A DNA stretch of 64,000 bases from Burkholderiaceae bacterium. Its GTDB lineage: Bacteria > Pseudomonadota > Gammaproteobacteria > Burkholderiales > Burkholderiaceae_E. Positions within the stretch are counted from its first letter, which is position 1. Each line of letters starts with the position of its first letter. The position numbers and the translations under genes were made by a program. Below are positions 1 through 9,398 of the stretch, piece after piece. A model generated the notes under the pieces. That model was not told the origin of the DNA, searched no databases, and worked only from the letters and a program-made list of their open reading frames with translations. The DNA lies in assembly GCA_023954045.1 (NCBI GenBank), contig JAMLIR010000001.1, positions 62,001 to 126,000 on the forward strand, in the 5' to 3' direction.

Positions 1-732
1 GTCGGCCGTCTGGCCCTTGTAGGTGTTGGCCGGGATCTTGCCCTTGACGTACAGCGGACCCCACTTCTTGTTCATCGCGTCGGCGTACTGCGCGTGGTCG
101 ATCAGCTTCAGCGTGATGCCGGGCGTCGTCGCGAGGTCGGTGATCGCCGCGGTGGGCAGGCCGCCGACCCAGATCAGCGCGTCGATCTTGCGGTCCTTGA
201 TCGCGTTGACCCCCTCGGCGACCGACAGCCGCTCGCGCTGGACGTCCTTGTCGATGCCGGCCGCCTCGAGCAGGCGCATCGCCATCACCTCGGTGCCGCT
301 GTTGGGCTCGCCGGTCGAGATGCGCTTGCCCTTCAGGTCGGCGAGCGTCCTGATGCCGCTCGCTTCGGTGGTGACGACGTGCATCTTGTTCGGATACAGC
401 ACCATCAGCGTGCGCGCGTCGACCTTCTTGTCCTTGAACTTGGCCAGGCCGCTCACCGCGTCGTAGGCCGCATCGGCCATCGTGAAACCGAAGTCCTGCT
501 TGCCCTGCCCGATCAGTTGCAGGTTGGCCACCGACGCGCCGGTCACCTCGGCCGTCGCCTCCCACCCGGGCACGTACTTCGACAGGATCGCGGCCATGCC
601 GCCCCCCATCGGGTAGTAGACACCCCCGGTGCCGCCGGTGCCGATCGACAGGCGCATGCTCTGCGCCGAAGCCAGCGCGGCGACGCCGAGCGCCGCCGCG
701 ACCAGAATGCCCTTCACGAAATTCCTCGACAT
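1..732 (-). CDS. TAXI-family TRAP transporter solute receptor (3' end outside window)
   Basis: This gene begins at 732 and runs off the left edge, so about 244 residues are visible. The first 23 or so residues form a Sec signal peptide ending in ALASA. Directly after it comes the glycine-rich TGGTGGVYYPMGGG segment that is typical of TAXI receptors. The rest (VTGASVANL, GEPNSGTEVMA) also fits that family. TAXI proteins are periplasmic receptors for TRAP transporters, often binding dicarboxylates or glutamate-like ligands, but the ligand cannot be read from sequence. A GAGGAG Shine-Dalgarno lies just upstream of the ATG. Its fused DctQM membrane partner would lie beyond the window, if present. 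Confidence 0.9.
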   Translation of the reverse strand, partial: MSRNFVKGILVAAALGVAALASAQSMRLSIGTGGTGGVYYPMGGGMAAILSKYVPGWEATAEVTGASVANLQLIGQGKQDFGFTMADAAYDAVSGLAKFKDKKVDARTLMVLYPNKMHVVTTEASGIRTLADLKGKRISTGEPNSGTEVMAMRLLEAAGIDKDVQRERLSVAEGVNAIKDRKIDALIWVGGLPTAAITDLATTPGITLKLIDHAQYADAMNKKWGPLYVKGKIPANTYKGQTAD

Positions 733-828
733 CTTCTCGCTCCTCGAGTCGGTAACCTGCGGATGATAAGGCCCGCACCGCAGCGCCGCGCTCAGGGAAT
801 CCCCCGAGCCGCGGACGGGGCCGACCGG

Positions 829-834
829 TATAAT
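829..834 (+). promoter_or_regulatory. Possible -10 element upstream of the CNNM-type gene
   Basis: A perfect TATAAT sits in the 251-bp gap between the divergent TAXI receptor and the gene at 984. No good -35 box is visible 17 bp upstream, so this is only a candidate sigma-70 promoter. The remaining leader (about 140 bp) has no riboswitch-like fold that I could recognise. Confidence 0.3.
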
Positions 835-983
835 CCGGGCGTCCACAGCCTTCCCCGGTCCGGCGGCGTCCCCTCGCGGCAGCTCGCCAGGACCGACCGA
901 ATGTACGCACCCGTGCCGCGATCGCGTCGTCGCGACGCCCCGCCGCCCCGCCGGCCCTGCCCGCTTCCAGCGCGGATCGCCTG

Positions 984-2309
984 ATGGAAATCGCGATCCT
1001 GCTGGCGCTGATCGTGCTCAACGGCCTGCTCGCGATGGCCGAGATCGCGCTGGTCACCGCCCGCAAGGCACGCCTGCAGAAGCTGGTCGACGACGGCGAC
1101 CGGCTGGCCGCGGCCGCGCTCGCGCTGGGCGCCGACCCGAACCGCTTCCTGTCGACGATCCAGATCGGGATCACGTCGATCGGCATCCTGAACGGCATCT
1201 TCGGCGAAGCCGCGCTCGCGGCGCCGTTCGCCGAATGGCTCGAAAGCCTGGGCGTGCGCCCGCCCTGGGCCGGCTACGCGGCTACCGCGCTGGTGGTCGT
1301 GGTCGTCACCTACGTGTCGATCGTCGTCGGCGAACTGGTGCCCAAGCGGCTCGGCCAGATCAACCCGGAGGGCATCGCGCGGATGGTCGCGCACCCGATG
1401 ACGCTGCTGGCGACCGTCTCCAAGCCGTTCGTGCGCCTGCTCTCGGTGTCGACCGAGGTGGTCCTGCGCACGCTCGGCGCGCGCAGCGAGAACGTGCCGT
1501 CGGTCACCGAGGAGGAGATCCACGCGCTGCTCGCCGAGGGCTCGGACGCCGGCGTCATCGAGCAGACCGAGCACGCGATGGTGCGCAACGTGTTCCGCCT
1601 CGACGATCGCCAGATCTCGTCGCTGATGATCCCGCGCGCCGACATCGTCTGGCTCGATGTGGCCGACCCGCTGCCGGTCAACCTCGCGAAGGTCGCCGAC
1701 ACCGCGCACTCGCGGTTCCCCGTCTGCCGCGAGGGGCTCGACGAGATCCTGGGTTTCGTCCACACCAAGCAGTTGCTCGCCCAGTCGCTGCGCGGCGCGC
1801 CGATCGACCTCACGCAGGGCCTGCACGAGATGCTGTACGTGCCGGAGACGCTGACCGGCATGGAGCTGCTCGAGAACTTCCGCTCGTCGAACACCCAGAT
1901 CGCGCTGGTGATCGACGAGTACGGCGAGGTGCAGGGCCTGATCACGCTGCAGGACCTGATGGAGGCGATCACCGGCGAGTTCGCCACCGGCGACGAGGCC
2001 GACAGCTGGGCCTACCAGCGCGAAGACGGCTCGTGGCTGCTCGACGGGCTGATCCCGATCCCGGAGCTGAAGGACCGGCTCGGCCTGCGCGCGCTTCCCG
2101 AGGAGGAGCGCGAGCGCTACCAGGCGCTCAGCGGGATGCTGATGCTGATGCTCGGGCGGATGCCACAGACCGGCGACACCGTCACCTGGGAGAACTGGCG
2201 CTTCGAGGTGATCGACATGGACGGCAAGCGCGTCGACAAGGTGCTCGCCACCCGGATTCCGCTGCCCGCGACCCCGGACGACGGTCCGGCCCAGTCCGAT
2301 CCGTCGTGA
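984..2309 (+). CDS. CNNM/CorC-type (HlyC/TlyC family) membrane protein with DUF21 and CBS pair
   Basis: This 441-residue protein has the layout of the hemolysin/CorC family. An N-terminal CNNM (DUF21) membrane domain covers about residues 1-190, beginning MEIAILLALIVLNGLLAMAE. A CBS pair follows (about 205-330; ITLQDLMEAITGE marks the second CBS). The C-terminal CorC_HlyC domain covers about 345-430. Family members are implicated in Mg/Co export or in magnesium homeostasis, and the haemolysin label is historical. The ATG at 984 starts directly on the first membrane helix. No strong ribosome site is visible. The small membrane gene 13 bp downstream is probably co-transcribed. Confidence 0.88.
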   Translation: MEIAILLALIVLNGLLAMAEIALVTARKARLQKLVDDGDRLAAAALALGADPNRFLSTIQIGITSIGILNGIFGEAALAAPFAEWLESLGVRPPWAGYAATALVVVVVTYVSIVVGELVPKRLGQINPEGIARMVAHPMTLLATVSKPFVRLLSVSTEVVLRTLGARSENVPSVTEEEIHALLAEGSDAGVIEQTEHAMVRNVFRLDDRQISSLMIPRADIVWLDVADPLPVNLAKVADTAHSRFPVCREGLDEILGFVHTKQLLAQSLRGAPIDLTQGLHEMLYVPETLTGMELLENFRSSNTQIALVIDEYGEVQGLITLQDLMEAITGEFATGDEADSWAYQREDGSWLLDGLIPIPELKDRLGLRALPEEERERYQALSGMLMLMLGRMPQTGDTVTWENWRFEVIDMDGKRVDKVLATRIPLPATPDDGPAQSDPS

Positions 2310-2322
2310 AGGACCGGCGCCG

Positions 2323-2679
2323 ATGATCGACTTCCTGCGCACGCTGCTGCGCCGCGTCGCCACCGTCGCGGCGCTGGTTTTCGGCGCGCTGCTGGCCGCG
2401 CTGTTCGCGGCGCTGACGCTGGCCGCGGCGCTGGCGATCGGCACGGCGGTCTGGCTCGCCAACCGCTTCGGCATGCGCGCGACGCGCACGCAGCCATCCT
2501 CGGCCGCGCGCGGCCACGAGGTGATCGACGTCGAGATGCGCGAGGTCGAGCCGGTCGAGCCGGTCGAGCCGGCTGGCCCGGCCGAGCGGGGCGAGCGGGG
2601 CAAGCCGCCCGACGCGCCGCCCGACGCGCCGCCCGCGAGCCGCGCGCCGCCGGCCGACGAGGCCGGCGGGCGCCGCTGA
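2323..2679 (+). CDS. Small membrane protein of unknown function, Pro/Glu/Ala-rich tail
   Basis: This 118-residue protein has one long hydrophobic stretch (about residues 12-48, possibly a helical hairpin). An acidic segment with repeated VEPVEPVEP follows, and then a proline/alanine-rich low-complexity tail. It lies 13 bp after the CNNM-type gene and shares its strand, which suggests co-transcription. I do not recognise a family. The basic N-terminus (MIDFLRTLLRR) before the hydrophobic segment suggests an inner-membrane anchor with the tail in the cytoplasm. Confidence 0.6.
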   Translation: MIDFLRTLLRRVATVAALVFGALLAALFAALTLAAALAIGTAVWLANRFGMRATRTQPSSAARGHEVIDVEMREVEPVEPVEPAGPAERGERGKPPDAPPDAPPASRAPPADEAGGRR

Positions 2680-2702
2680 GCCGCCCGGCTGCCGCCCGCG
2701 GC

Positions 2703-4097
2703 TCAGTTGCCGAACACGATCCGCGGTAGCCAGGTCGCCAGCTCGGTGAACTCCATCAGCACGGCCAGCGCGATCACCTGCAGCGCGACGAACGGCACGA
2801 CGCCGCGATAGATCTGCCCGGTCGTCACGGTCGGCGGCGCGACCCCGCGCAGGTAGAACAGCGAGAAGCCGAACGGCGGGGTCATGAAGCTGGTCTGCAG
2901 GTTCACGCCGACCATCACGCCGAGCCACAGCGGATCGACCCCCATGTGCAGCAGGATCGGCGCGGTGATCGGGATCACGATGAAGATGATCTCGAACGTG
3001 TCGAGGATGAACCCGAGCACGAACATCACGGCCATCACGACGATCAGCGCCCCGATCGCGCCGCCCGGCAGGTTGCCGAGGAACTCGTGCACCAGCGCGT
3101 CGCCGCCCATCATCCGGAACACGATCGAGAACACCGCGGCGCCGAGCAGGATCACGAACACCATCGAGGTCACCGTCGCCGTGGCGACCGTGACCTCGCG
3201 CAGGATGCCGAAGCTGAAGCGGCGCTTGGCCGCGGTGAGCACCATCGCGCCGATCGCGCCGACCGACGCCGATTCCGTCGGCGTCGCGATGCCCGCCATG
3301 ATCGAGCCCAGCACCGCGACGATCAGCAGCAGCGGCGGAAAGAGCGCGGTCAGCACGTCGCGGCCCAGCGTCTTGCGCTCCTCGGCGGTCGCGGGCGTCG
3401 CCGGGCAGCTCTTCGGATCGAAGATCGCCTTGCCGACCATGTAGAGCAGGTACAGGCCGATCAGCACCGCGCTGGGCAGCACCGCCCCGATGAACAGGTC
3501 GCCCACCGAGACCGGCGACGGCGCGAAGTTGCCCTTGGCCATCTGCACCTGCGCGTTGATCCCGGCGAGCATGTCGCCCATGAAGATCAGGATCGTCGAC
3601 GGCGGGACGATCTGCCCGAGCGTGCCCGATGCGCAGATGACGCCGGTGGCGAGCTTCGGGTCGTAGCCGGCGCGCAGCATCGCCGGCAGGCTGATCAGGC
3701 CCATCGTGACCACCGTCGCGCCGACGACGCCGGTCGAGGCCGCCAGCATCGCGCCGACCACGATCACCGACAGGCCCAGGCCGCCGGGCAGCCGCCCGAA
3801 CACCTTGCCCATCGTCGTGAGCAGTTCCTCGGCGATCTTCGATCGCTCGAGCATCACGCCCATGAAGATGAACAGCGGCACCGCGACCAGCACCTCGTTG
3901 GTCATGAAGCCGACGTAGCGCGACGCGAGCGCGCCGAAGTTGGTCGGGTCGAAGGCGCCGAAGAGCCACCCGGCCAGCGCGAAGACCAGCGAGGTGCCGG
4001 CCAGCGAGAACGCCACCGGGAAGCCGAGCAGCAGCGTCCCGATGACGCCCACGAACATCAGGCAGGCGAGGATCTCGCCGATCAGCTGCGTCGCCAT
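2703..4097 (-). CDS. dctM: TRAP transporter large permease (DctM)
   Basis: The product is 464 residues and hydrophobic throughout, with about 12 predicted helices. Segments such as CASGTLGQIVPPSTILIF and NLQTSFMTPPFG are hallmarks of DctM. DctM is the ion-coupled channel subunit of a TRAP transporter. It lies 6 bp after the DctQ gene (4104-4649), and the receptor gene at 4820-5917 completes the set in the order P-Q-M. The insertion around DPKSCPATPATAEERK makes it slightly longer than the usual 425-430 residues, which is common in the larger DctM subclass that pairs with TakP-like receptors. Confidence 0.95.
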   Translation of the reverse strand: MATQLIGEILACLMFVGVIGTLLLGFPVAFSLAGTSLVFALAGWLFGAFDPTNFGALASRYVGFMTNEVLVAVPLFIFMGVMLERSKIAEELLTTMGKVFGRLPGGLGLSVIVVGAMLAASTGVVGATVVTMGLISLPAMLRAGYDPKLATGVICASGTLGQIVPPSTILIFMGDMLAGINAQVQMAKGNFAPSPVSVGDLFIGAVLPSAVLIGLYLLYMVGKAIFDPKSCPATPATAEERKTLGRDVLTALFPPLLLIVAVLGSIMAGIATPTESASVGAIGAMVLTAAKRRFSFGILREVTVATATVTSMVFVILLGAAVFSIVFRMMGGDALVHEFLGNLPGGAIGALIVVMAVMFVLGFILDTFEIIFIVIPITAPILLHMGVDPLWLGVMVGVNLQTSFMTPPFGFSLFYLRGVAPPTVTTGQIYRGVVPFVALQVIALAVLMEFTELATWLPRIVFGN

Positions 4098-4103
4098 GCT
4101 TGC

Positions 4104-4649
4104 CTACTCCGGCCGGTAGCGGAACTGCATCGGCAGCTCGTTCTCGCCGCCGCCGAGCACCAGCAGGCTGCGCGCGAGCATCGCGAGCCCCTGCAGGCCG
4201 ACCAGCACGACGAACACCACGATGAAACCCTTGAGGACGAACAACCCGGGCATCCCGCCGGGGTTCTCCGAGGCCTCGCGAAGCGCCCACGACTGCTCGA
4301 CGTAGGGCAGGCCCCAGATCGCGACCACCGCGCAGAACGGCAGCAGGAACACCAGCACGCCGACGATGTCGCAGATCGCCTTCGCGCGCAGGCTCGCCGG
4401 ACGGTACAGGATGTCGACGCGCACGTGGCCGTCGATCAGCAGCGTGTAGCCGGCGACGGCCATGAACATCGCGCCGTTGAGCCACACGTACAGGTCCTGC
4501 ATCCAAAGGTGCGTCGTCGCGAACACGTAGCGCTCCACGACGACGACGAAGCACAGGACGAGCGAGGCGAAGGCCAGCCACGAGAACAACTGGCCGACCC
4601 AGGTGTTCAGGCGGCCGACCGCGGTGACGAAGATGGCTAGCGCGCGCAT
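4104..4649 (-). CDS. dctQ: TRAP transporter small permease (DctQ)
   Basis: The product is 181 residues with four predicted membrane helices. It includes the family-typical WLNGAMFMAVAGYTLLIDGHVRVDILYR region (positions about 79-107). DctQ forms the membrane complex with DctM (next gene, 6 bp downstream). It is separated from the receptor gene by 170 bp that contain a strong GC-rich palindrome. Length and topology are normal for the family. The ATG at 4649 is chosen because the first helix follows at once. Confidence 0.92.
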   Translation of the reverse strand: MRALAIFVTAVGRLNTWVGQLFSWLAFASLVLCFVVVVERYVFATTHLWMQDLYVWLNGAMFMAVAGYTLLIDGHVRVDILYRPASLRAKAICDIVGVLVFLLPFCAVVAIWGLPYVEQSWALREASENPGGMPGLFVLKGFIVVFVVLVGLQGLAMLARSLLVLGGGENELPMQFRYRPE

Positions 4650-4726
4650 GGTCGGTGTCCGGCAGACAGGCCGCAGTGCCGGACCGGTCGCCCGTGGCCG
4701 CTACCGTGTCGCGCCTTCACGCGGCG

Positions 4727-4750
4727 GCGGCGCGGGGATCCCCGCGCCGC
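4727..4750. other. Perfect 24-bp GC-rich palindrome between receptor and permease genes
   Basis: GCGGCGCGGGGA is followed directly by its reverse complement. In the transcript running from the DctP gene into dctQM this would form a very stable hairpin. There is no T-tract on either strand, so it is not a canonical terminator. Such hairpins between dctP and dctQM often help keep receptor mRNA more abundant than permease mRNA; that role here is inference. Confidence 0.5.
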
Positions 4751-4819
4751 GGCAACGGCACCGGGAGAGGCGCCGGGCCTTCGCGGCCCCTCCCCCTGCG
4801 CCCGATCGGCGAACTGCGA

Positions 4820-5917
4820 TTACTTCAGGTGGAAGTACTTCTCGCGCGCCCGCAGGAACGGCATGTCCGTGCTCTCGGTGCGCTTGCGCAGCAGGTTCAG
4901 CGCCGACACGAAGCTCTCGGCGGTCTTCTTCGCCAGCGCGTTGTCGCTGCTGCGCACCCCCTGGAGCACCTCGAGCGCGGCCTTGGCACCCGCCTGCAGG
5001 ATCGCGTCGGGAAACTGCAGCACCTTGACGCCGTGCTTGGACACCAGCGTGTCGAGCGCGCGCGGGTCGTTGGCGACGAAGTCGGATGCGACCTGGTCGT
5101 ACTCGGCCTGGCAAGCGGTGCGGACGATCTCCTGCAGGTCCTTCGGCAGCGCCGAGAACTTCGACTTGTTGACGACCGCCTCGGTGGCGAGGCCCGGCTC
5201 GATGAAGCTCGGGAAGTAGTAGTTCTTGCAGATCTGGTAGAAGCCCAGCGCCAGGTCGTTGTACGGACCGACGAACTCGGCCGCGTCCAGCGTGCCGGTC
5301 TGCAGCGCCTGGAAGATCTGGCCGGCGGCGAGGTTGGTCACCGAGGCGCCGAGTTTCTGCCAGACCTGGCCGCCCAGGCCCGGCGTGCGGAAGCGCAGGC
5401 CCTTGATGTCGTCCAGCCCCTTGAGCTCCTTGCGGAACCAGCCGCCGGCCTGGGTGCCGGTGTCGCCCGACAGGAAGCCCTGCACGCCGAACTGGTCGTA
5501 GATCTCGTCCCAGATCTGCTGGCCGCCCAGGTAACGCACCCACGCCGCGAGCTCGCGCGAGGTCATCCCGTACGGCACGCCGGTGAAGAACGACAGGCCG
5601 ACGTTCTTGTTCTGCCAGTAGTAGGCGGCGCCGTGGCTCATCTCGGCCGTGCCGCCGATGACCGCGTCGAGTGCCTGCAGCGGCGGCACCAGTTCGCCGG
5701 CCGAGTACACCTTGACCGTCAGGCGGCCGCCCGACATCGTGTTGATCCGGTTCGCCAGGTTCTCGGCGCCGACGCCCAGTCCCGGGAAGTTCTTCGGCCA
5801 GGTGGTGACCATCCGCCACTCGATCTTGCCCTGCGAAATCGCCGGGGCGGACAGCGTGGCGGCGCCCGCGGCAGCGGTCGCGGTCAGGCTTTTCTTCAGT
5901 ATCGAACGACGGTCCAT
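4820..5917 (-). CDS. TRAP transporter substrate receptor, TakP-like (2-oxoacid type)
   Basis: The 365-residue product starts with a twin-arginine-like signal (DRRSILKKSL, then an Ala-rich stretch ending in APAISQG). The mature start IEWRMVTTWPKNFPGLG and the overall length match the TakP subgroup of DctP receptors, which bind pyruvate and other 2-oxoacids. Other family marks are GLRFRTPGLGG (the ligand-carboxylate arginine region) and AAEFVGPYNDLALGFY. It heads a P-Q-M operon that lies just downstream of the pyruvate dehydrogenase operon on the same strand, which fits pyruvate or 2-oxoacid uptake. A GAGGAG ribosome site lies 8-9 bp before the ATG. The ligand call is inference from family resemblance. 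Confidence 0.88.
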   Translation of the reverse strand: MDRRSILKKSLTATAAAGAATLSAPAISQGKIEWRMVTTWPKNFPGLGVGAENLANRINTMSGGRLTVKVYSAGELVPPLQALDAVIGGTAEMSHGAAYYWQNKNVGLSFFTGVPYGMTSRELAAWVRYLGGQQIWDEIYDQFGVQGFLSGDTGTQAGGWFRKELKGLDDIKGLRFRTPGLGGQVWQKLGASVTNLAAGQIFQALQTGTLDAAEFVGPYNDLALGFYQICKNYYFPSFIEPGLATEAVVNKSKFSALPKDLQEIVRTACQAEYDQVASDFVANDPRALDTLVSKHGVKVLQFPDAILQAGAKAALEVLQGVRSSDNALAKKTAESFVSALNLLRKRTESTDMPFLRAREKYFHLK

Positions 5918-6113
5918 CGATGGGCTCCTCAGGGTATGAAGGATCGGGATTCGCAGCCGGCTTCGCTTGGGCCGCTGCGCCGCGTGACGGCACGCGGAAT
6001 GGTGGCGGATTGTAACCGCCGCCGGCGGCGATCGTAACCCGTGGCGTAGCCCCCGGCGCGGGCACTAGTGGAAAACGAGTATCTGTCCTGTTGGTTTTGC
6101 ACCGCGCCGCCCG

Positions 6114-7955
6114 TCAACGCCTGCGCTTCGGCAGCAGGTCGGTGCAGGTGCCCTCGAACACCTCGGCGGCCTGCCCGATCGACTCGCCGAGCGTCGGGTG
6201 CGGGTGGATGGTGCGGCCGACGTCGGTCGCGTCGGCGCCCATCTCGATCGCCAGTGCGATCTCGCCGATCATGTCGCCGGCGTGCGTGCCGACGATCGCG
6301 CCGCCGACGATCCGGTGCGTCTGTTCGTCGAACAGCAGTTTCGTGAATCCCTCGTCGCGCGCATTGGCAATCGCGCGCGCAGACGCCGACCACGGGAACA
6401 CCGCCTTGCCGACCGCCAGCCCCTGCGCCCGCGCCTCGTCCTCGGTCAGCCCCGCCCAGGCGACCTCGGGGTCGGTGTAGGCCACGGACGGAATCACCCG
6501 GGCGTCGAAGAAGCTCTTCTCGCCGGCGGCCGCCTCGGCGGCGACGTGTCCCTGGTGCACCGCCTTGTGCGCGAGCATCGGCTGCCCGACGATGTCGCCG
6601 ATCGCGAACAGGTGCGGCACGTTGGTGCGCAGCTGCCGGTCGACCGCGATGAAGCCACGCTCGTCGACCGCGATGCCGGCGCGCTCGGCGCCGATCTTGC
6701 GTCCGTTGGGCGCGCGCCCGACTGCACTCAGGACCAGGTCGTAGACCTGCGGCTCGGCAGGCGCACCCTCGCCTTCGAACCAGACGCGGATGCCCTCGGC
6801 GAGGCTTTCCGCGCGGACCGTCTTCGTGCGCAGCATCACGCGGTCGAAGCGCTTCTCGTTGTGTCGCTGCCAGACCTTGACCAGGTCGCGATCGGCGCCG
6901 GTCATCAGCCCGTCGAGCATCTCGACCACGTCGATGCGCGCGCCGAGCGTCGAGTAGACGGTTGCCATCTCGAGGCCGATGATGCCGCCTCCGATCACCA
7001 GCATCCGCTTCGGCAGCGAGGGAAGCTCCAGCGCGCCGGTGGAGTCGACGATGCGCGGGTCCTCGGGCAGGAACGGCAGCCGCACCGGCATCGAGCCGGC
7101 CGCCACGATCGCCTGCTCGAAGCGCACGACCTTGGTCTCGCCGGTCTTGTCCTGGCCGTCGCCCGTGGTCAGCTCCACCTCGACGTGGTGCGCGTCGAGG
7201 AAGTGGCCATAGCCGCGCACCACGCGGACCTTGCGCGATTTCGCCATCCCGGTCAGGCCGCCGGTGAGCTTTCGCACGACCGCCGCCTTGTGCGCGCGCA
7301 GGCGATCGAGGTCGATCCGCGGCGGGTCGAACTCGACGCCCGCCGCGGCGAAGTGCCGGGCCTCGTCGATCACCGATGCGACGTGCAGCAGCGCCTTCGA
7401 CGGGATGCAGCCGACGTTCAGGCACACGCCGCCCAGCATCGCGTAGCGTTCGACGAGCACGGTGTCGAGCCCGAGGTCGGCCGCGCGGAACGCCGCCGAA
7501 TAGCCGCCGGGCCCGCCGCCCAGCACGAGCATCCGGCATTCGAGGTCGGCCCGGATGCCCGCCGCGCCGGCTTGCGGCGCGGGCCCGGGGGGTCCTGCGG
7601 GCGTGGACGCGGCGCCCGCGACCGGCGCCGTTGGCGCGCTCGCGACTGGCGCGGCTGCGGCTGCAGCTGCGGCACTCGCGGCCGGTGCCGCCTCCGGCGA
7701 CTCGCCGTGCCCGGCCTCGACGTCGAGCTCGAGCACCACCGATCCCTGCGACACCTTGTCGCCGACCTTGACTCTGAGTGCCTTCACGACGCCGGCCGCC
7801 GACGAAGGAATCTCCATCGACGCCTTGTCGGACTCGACGGTGATCAGCGACTGCTCGACCCTCACCGGGTCGCCCGCTTTCACCAGCACCTCGATGACCT
7901 CGACGTCCTTGAAATCGCCGATGTCGGGCACCTTCACTTCGATCGTCTGGCTCAT
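6114..7955 (-). CDS. lpdA: Dihydrolipoyl dehydrogenase (E3) with N-terminal lipoyl domain
   Basis: The 613-residue protein is a fusion. A lipoyl domain covers residues 1-80, with the lipoylated lysine K44 in ESDKAS. An Ala/Pro-rich flexible linker covers about 85-133. A full class I flavoprotein disulfide reductase follows from 140. The FAD motif is GGGPGG (146-151) and the redox disulfide is C178/C183 in [14 protein letters not shown]3 reoxidises dihydrolipoamide on E2 with NAD+. The lipoyl-E3 fusion is usual for betaproteobacterial PDH complexes. It is the last gene of aceE-aceF-lpdA, 24 bp after aceF. The lipoyl domain closely resembles that of AceF. Confidence 0.97.
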   Translation of the reverse strand: MSQTIEVKVPDIGDFKDVEVIEVLVKAGDPVRVEQSLITVESDKASMEIPSSAAGVVKALRVKVGDKVSQGSVVLELDVEAGHGESPEAAPAASAAAAAAAAPVASAPTAPVAGAASTPAGPPGPAPQAGAAGIRADLECRMLVLGGGPGGYSAAFRAADLGLDTVLVERYAMLGGVCLNVGCIPSKALLHVASVIDEARHFAAAGVEFDPPRIDLDRLRAHKAAVVRKLTGGLTGMAKSRKVRVVRGYGHFLDAHHVEVELTTGDGQDKTGETKVVRFEQAIVAAGSMPVRLPFLPEDPRIVDSTGALELPSLPKRMLVIGGGIIGLEMATVYSTLGARIDVVEMLDGLMTGADRDLVKVWQRHNEKRFDRVMLRTKTVRAESLAEGIRVWFEGEGAPAEPQVYDLVLSAVGRAPNGRKIGAERAGIAVDERGFIAVDRQLRTNVPHLFAIGDIVGQPMLAHKAVHQGHVAAEAAAGEKSFFDARVIPSVAYTDPEVAWAGLTEDEARAQGLAVGKAVFPWSASARAIANARDEGFTKLLFDEQTHRIVGGAIVGTHAGDMIGEIALAIEMGADATDVGRTIHPHPTLGESIGQAAEVFEGTCTDLLPKRRR

Positions 7956-7979
7956 GGGCGACTCGTTGCGGTGTCGGGA

Positions 7980-9371
7980 CTACAGCATCGCACGCCGGAA
8001 ATCGGCGAGCAGCTGCGACAGGTAGACGTTGAAGCGCGCGGCGGCGGCGCCGTCGATCACGCGGTGGTCGTAGGACAGCGACAGCGGCAGCATCAGCCGC
8101 GGCTGGAACGCGCTGCCGTCCCACACCGGCCGCATCGCCGACCGGCACACGCCGAGGATCGCGACCTCGGGCGCGTTGATGATCGGCGTGAAGTAGGTGC
8201 CGCCGATGCCCCCGAGGCTGGTGATCGTGAACGTGCCGCCCTGCATCTCGGACGGCGCGAGCTTGCCCTCGCGCGCCTTCGACGCCAGCTCGGCGCTCTC
8301 GCGCGCCAGTTCGAGCACGCCCTTGCGGTCGGCGTCGCGGATCACCGGCACGACCAGCCCGTTGGGCGTGTCCGCGGCGAAGCCCACGTGGTAGTACTGC
8401 TTGAGCACCAGCGACTCGCCGTCGAGCGATGCGTTGAACTCGGGGAACTTCTTCAGCGCCGCCACGCAGGCCTTGATGAGGAACGCGAGCATCGTCACCT
8501 TCGTGCCCTGCTTCTCGTGCTCGCGGTTGAGCTGCACCCGGAACGCCTCGAGGCCGGTGATGTCGGCGTCCTCGTGGTTGGTGACGTGCGGGATCATCAC
8601 CCAGTTGCGGTGCAGGTTCGCCGCCGAGATCCTGCGGATGCGCTGGATGGGCTTCGTCTCGATCGGCCCGTACTTCGCGAAGTCGACTTTCGGCCACGGA
8701 AGCAGGCCGAGCGCGGCCCCGCCGTCACCGGCCGGCGCGGCCGCCGCCGGAGCGCCCGCCTGCCTGACCACGCCTTTGACCCACTCGCGCACGTCGTCGT
8801 GCAGGATCCGCTGCTTCGGGCCCGAGCCGCGCACCAGCGACAGGTCGACGCCGAGCTCGCGCGCGAAGCGCCGCACCGAAGGCGACGCATGCGGCTTGAC
8901 CACCGCGTCGTGGCCGTTGCCCGCCAGGCTCGCCGCCGGGGGCGCAGGGCGCGTCGGGGCCGGCGCGGACGATGCAGGCGGCGCGCTCGCCTCGACGGCC
9001 GCAGCCGCGGGCGCCGCAGGCGCCGCCGCGGGGGCTACGGGCAGCGGCGACACCTCGGCCGCTGCCCGGCTCGGTGTGGCCACGACCGGCGAGGCCGCCG
9101 CTCCCTGCGGCGACGCCGCCTCGGCCGATCCGGCGTCGGCCTCCAGCTCGAGGATCGCCGAGCCTTCGGAGACCTTGTCGCCGATCTTCAACTTCAGCGC
9201 CTTCACCACGCCGGCCGACGAGGACGGAATCTCCATCGACGCCTTGTCGGACTCCACCGTGATCAGCGACTGCTCCACCGTCACCCGGTCGCCCGGCTTC
9301 ACCAGCACCTCGATCACCTCGACTTCCTTGAAGTCGCCGATGTCGGGAACCTTCACTTCGATGATTGCCAT
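7980..9371 (-). CDS. aceF: Pyruvate dehydrogenase E2, dihydrolipoyllysine acetyltransferase
   Basis: The 463-residue E2 has a single lipoyl domain (1-78, lipoyl lysine K43 in ESDKAS) and a long Ala/Pro linker. A peripheral-subunit-binding domain follows at about 170-207 (SPSVRRFARELG). The catalytic core ends in the active-site motif DHRVIDGAAAARF near the C-terminus. It transfers acetyl groups to CoA. The E. coli enzyme has three lipoyl domains, and one copy here is compensated by the extra lipoyl domain on Lpd. It is spaced 27 bp after aceE and 24 bp before lpdA, so one operon. Confidence 0.97.
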   Translation of the reverse strand: MAIIEVKVPDIGDFKEVEVIEVLVKPGDRVTVEQSLITVESDKASMEIPSSSAGVVKALKLKIGDKVSEGSAILELEADAGSAEAASPQGAAASPVVATPSRAAAEVSPLPVAPAAAPAAPAAAAVEASAPPASSAPAPTRPAPPAASLAGNGHDAVVKPHASPSVRRFARELGVDLSLVRGSGPKQRILHDDVREWVKGVVRQAGAPAAAAPAGDGGAALGLLPWPKVDFAKYGPIETKPIQRIRRISAANLHRNWVMIPHVTNHEDADITGLEAFRVQLNREHEKQGTKVTMLAFLIKACVAALKKFPEFNASLDGESLVLKQYYHVGFAADTPNGLVVPVIRDADRKGVLELARESAELASKAREGKLAPSEMQGGTFTITSLGGIGGTYFTPIINAPEVAILGVCRSAMRPVWDGSAFQPRLMLPLSLSYDHRVIDGAAAARFNVYLSQLLADFRRAML

Positions 9372-9398
9372 CTCGACTTTGCCCCGTGAAGGCGCCCG

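Noticed and set aside
835..983. Leader of the CNNM-type gene considered for a magnesium or manganese riboswitch
   Set aside because: No conserved motif or pairing pattern of those riboswitches could be recognised by eye.
4727..4750. Palindrome considered as a transcription terminator
   Set aside because: No T-tract follows on either strand, and the operon appears to continue through it.
6198..9389. Very long open frame on the plus strand opposite lpdA and aceF
   Set aside because: It is antisense to well-recognised PDH genes, is rich in Arg/His/Ala/Asp as expected of GC-rich shadows, and has no family features.
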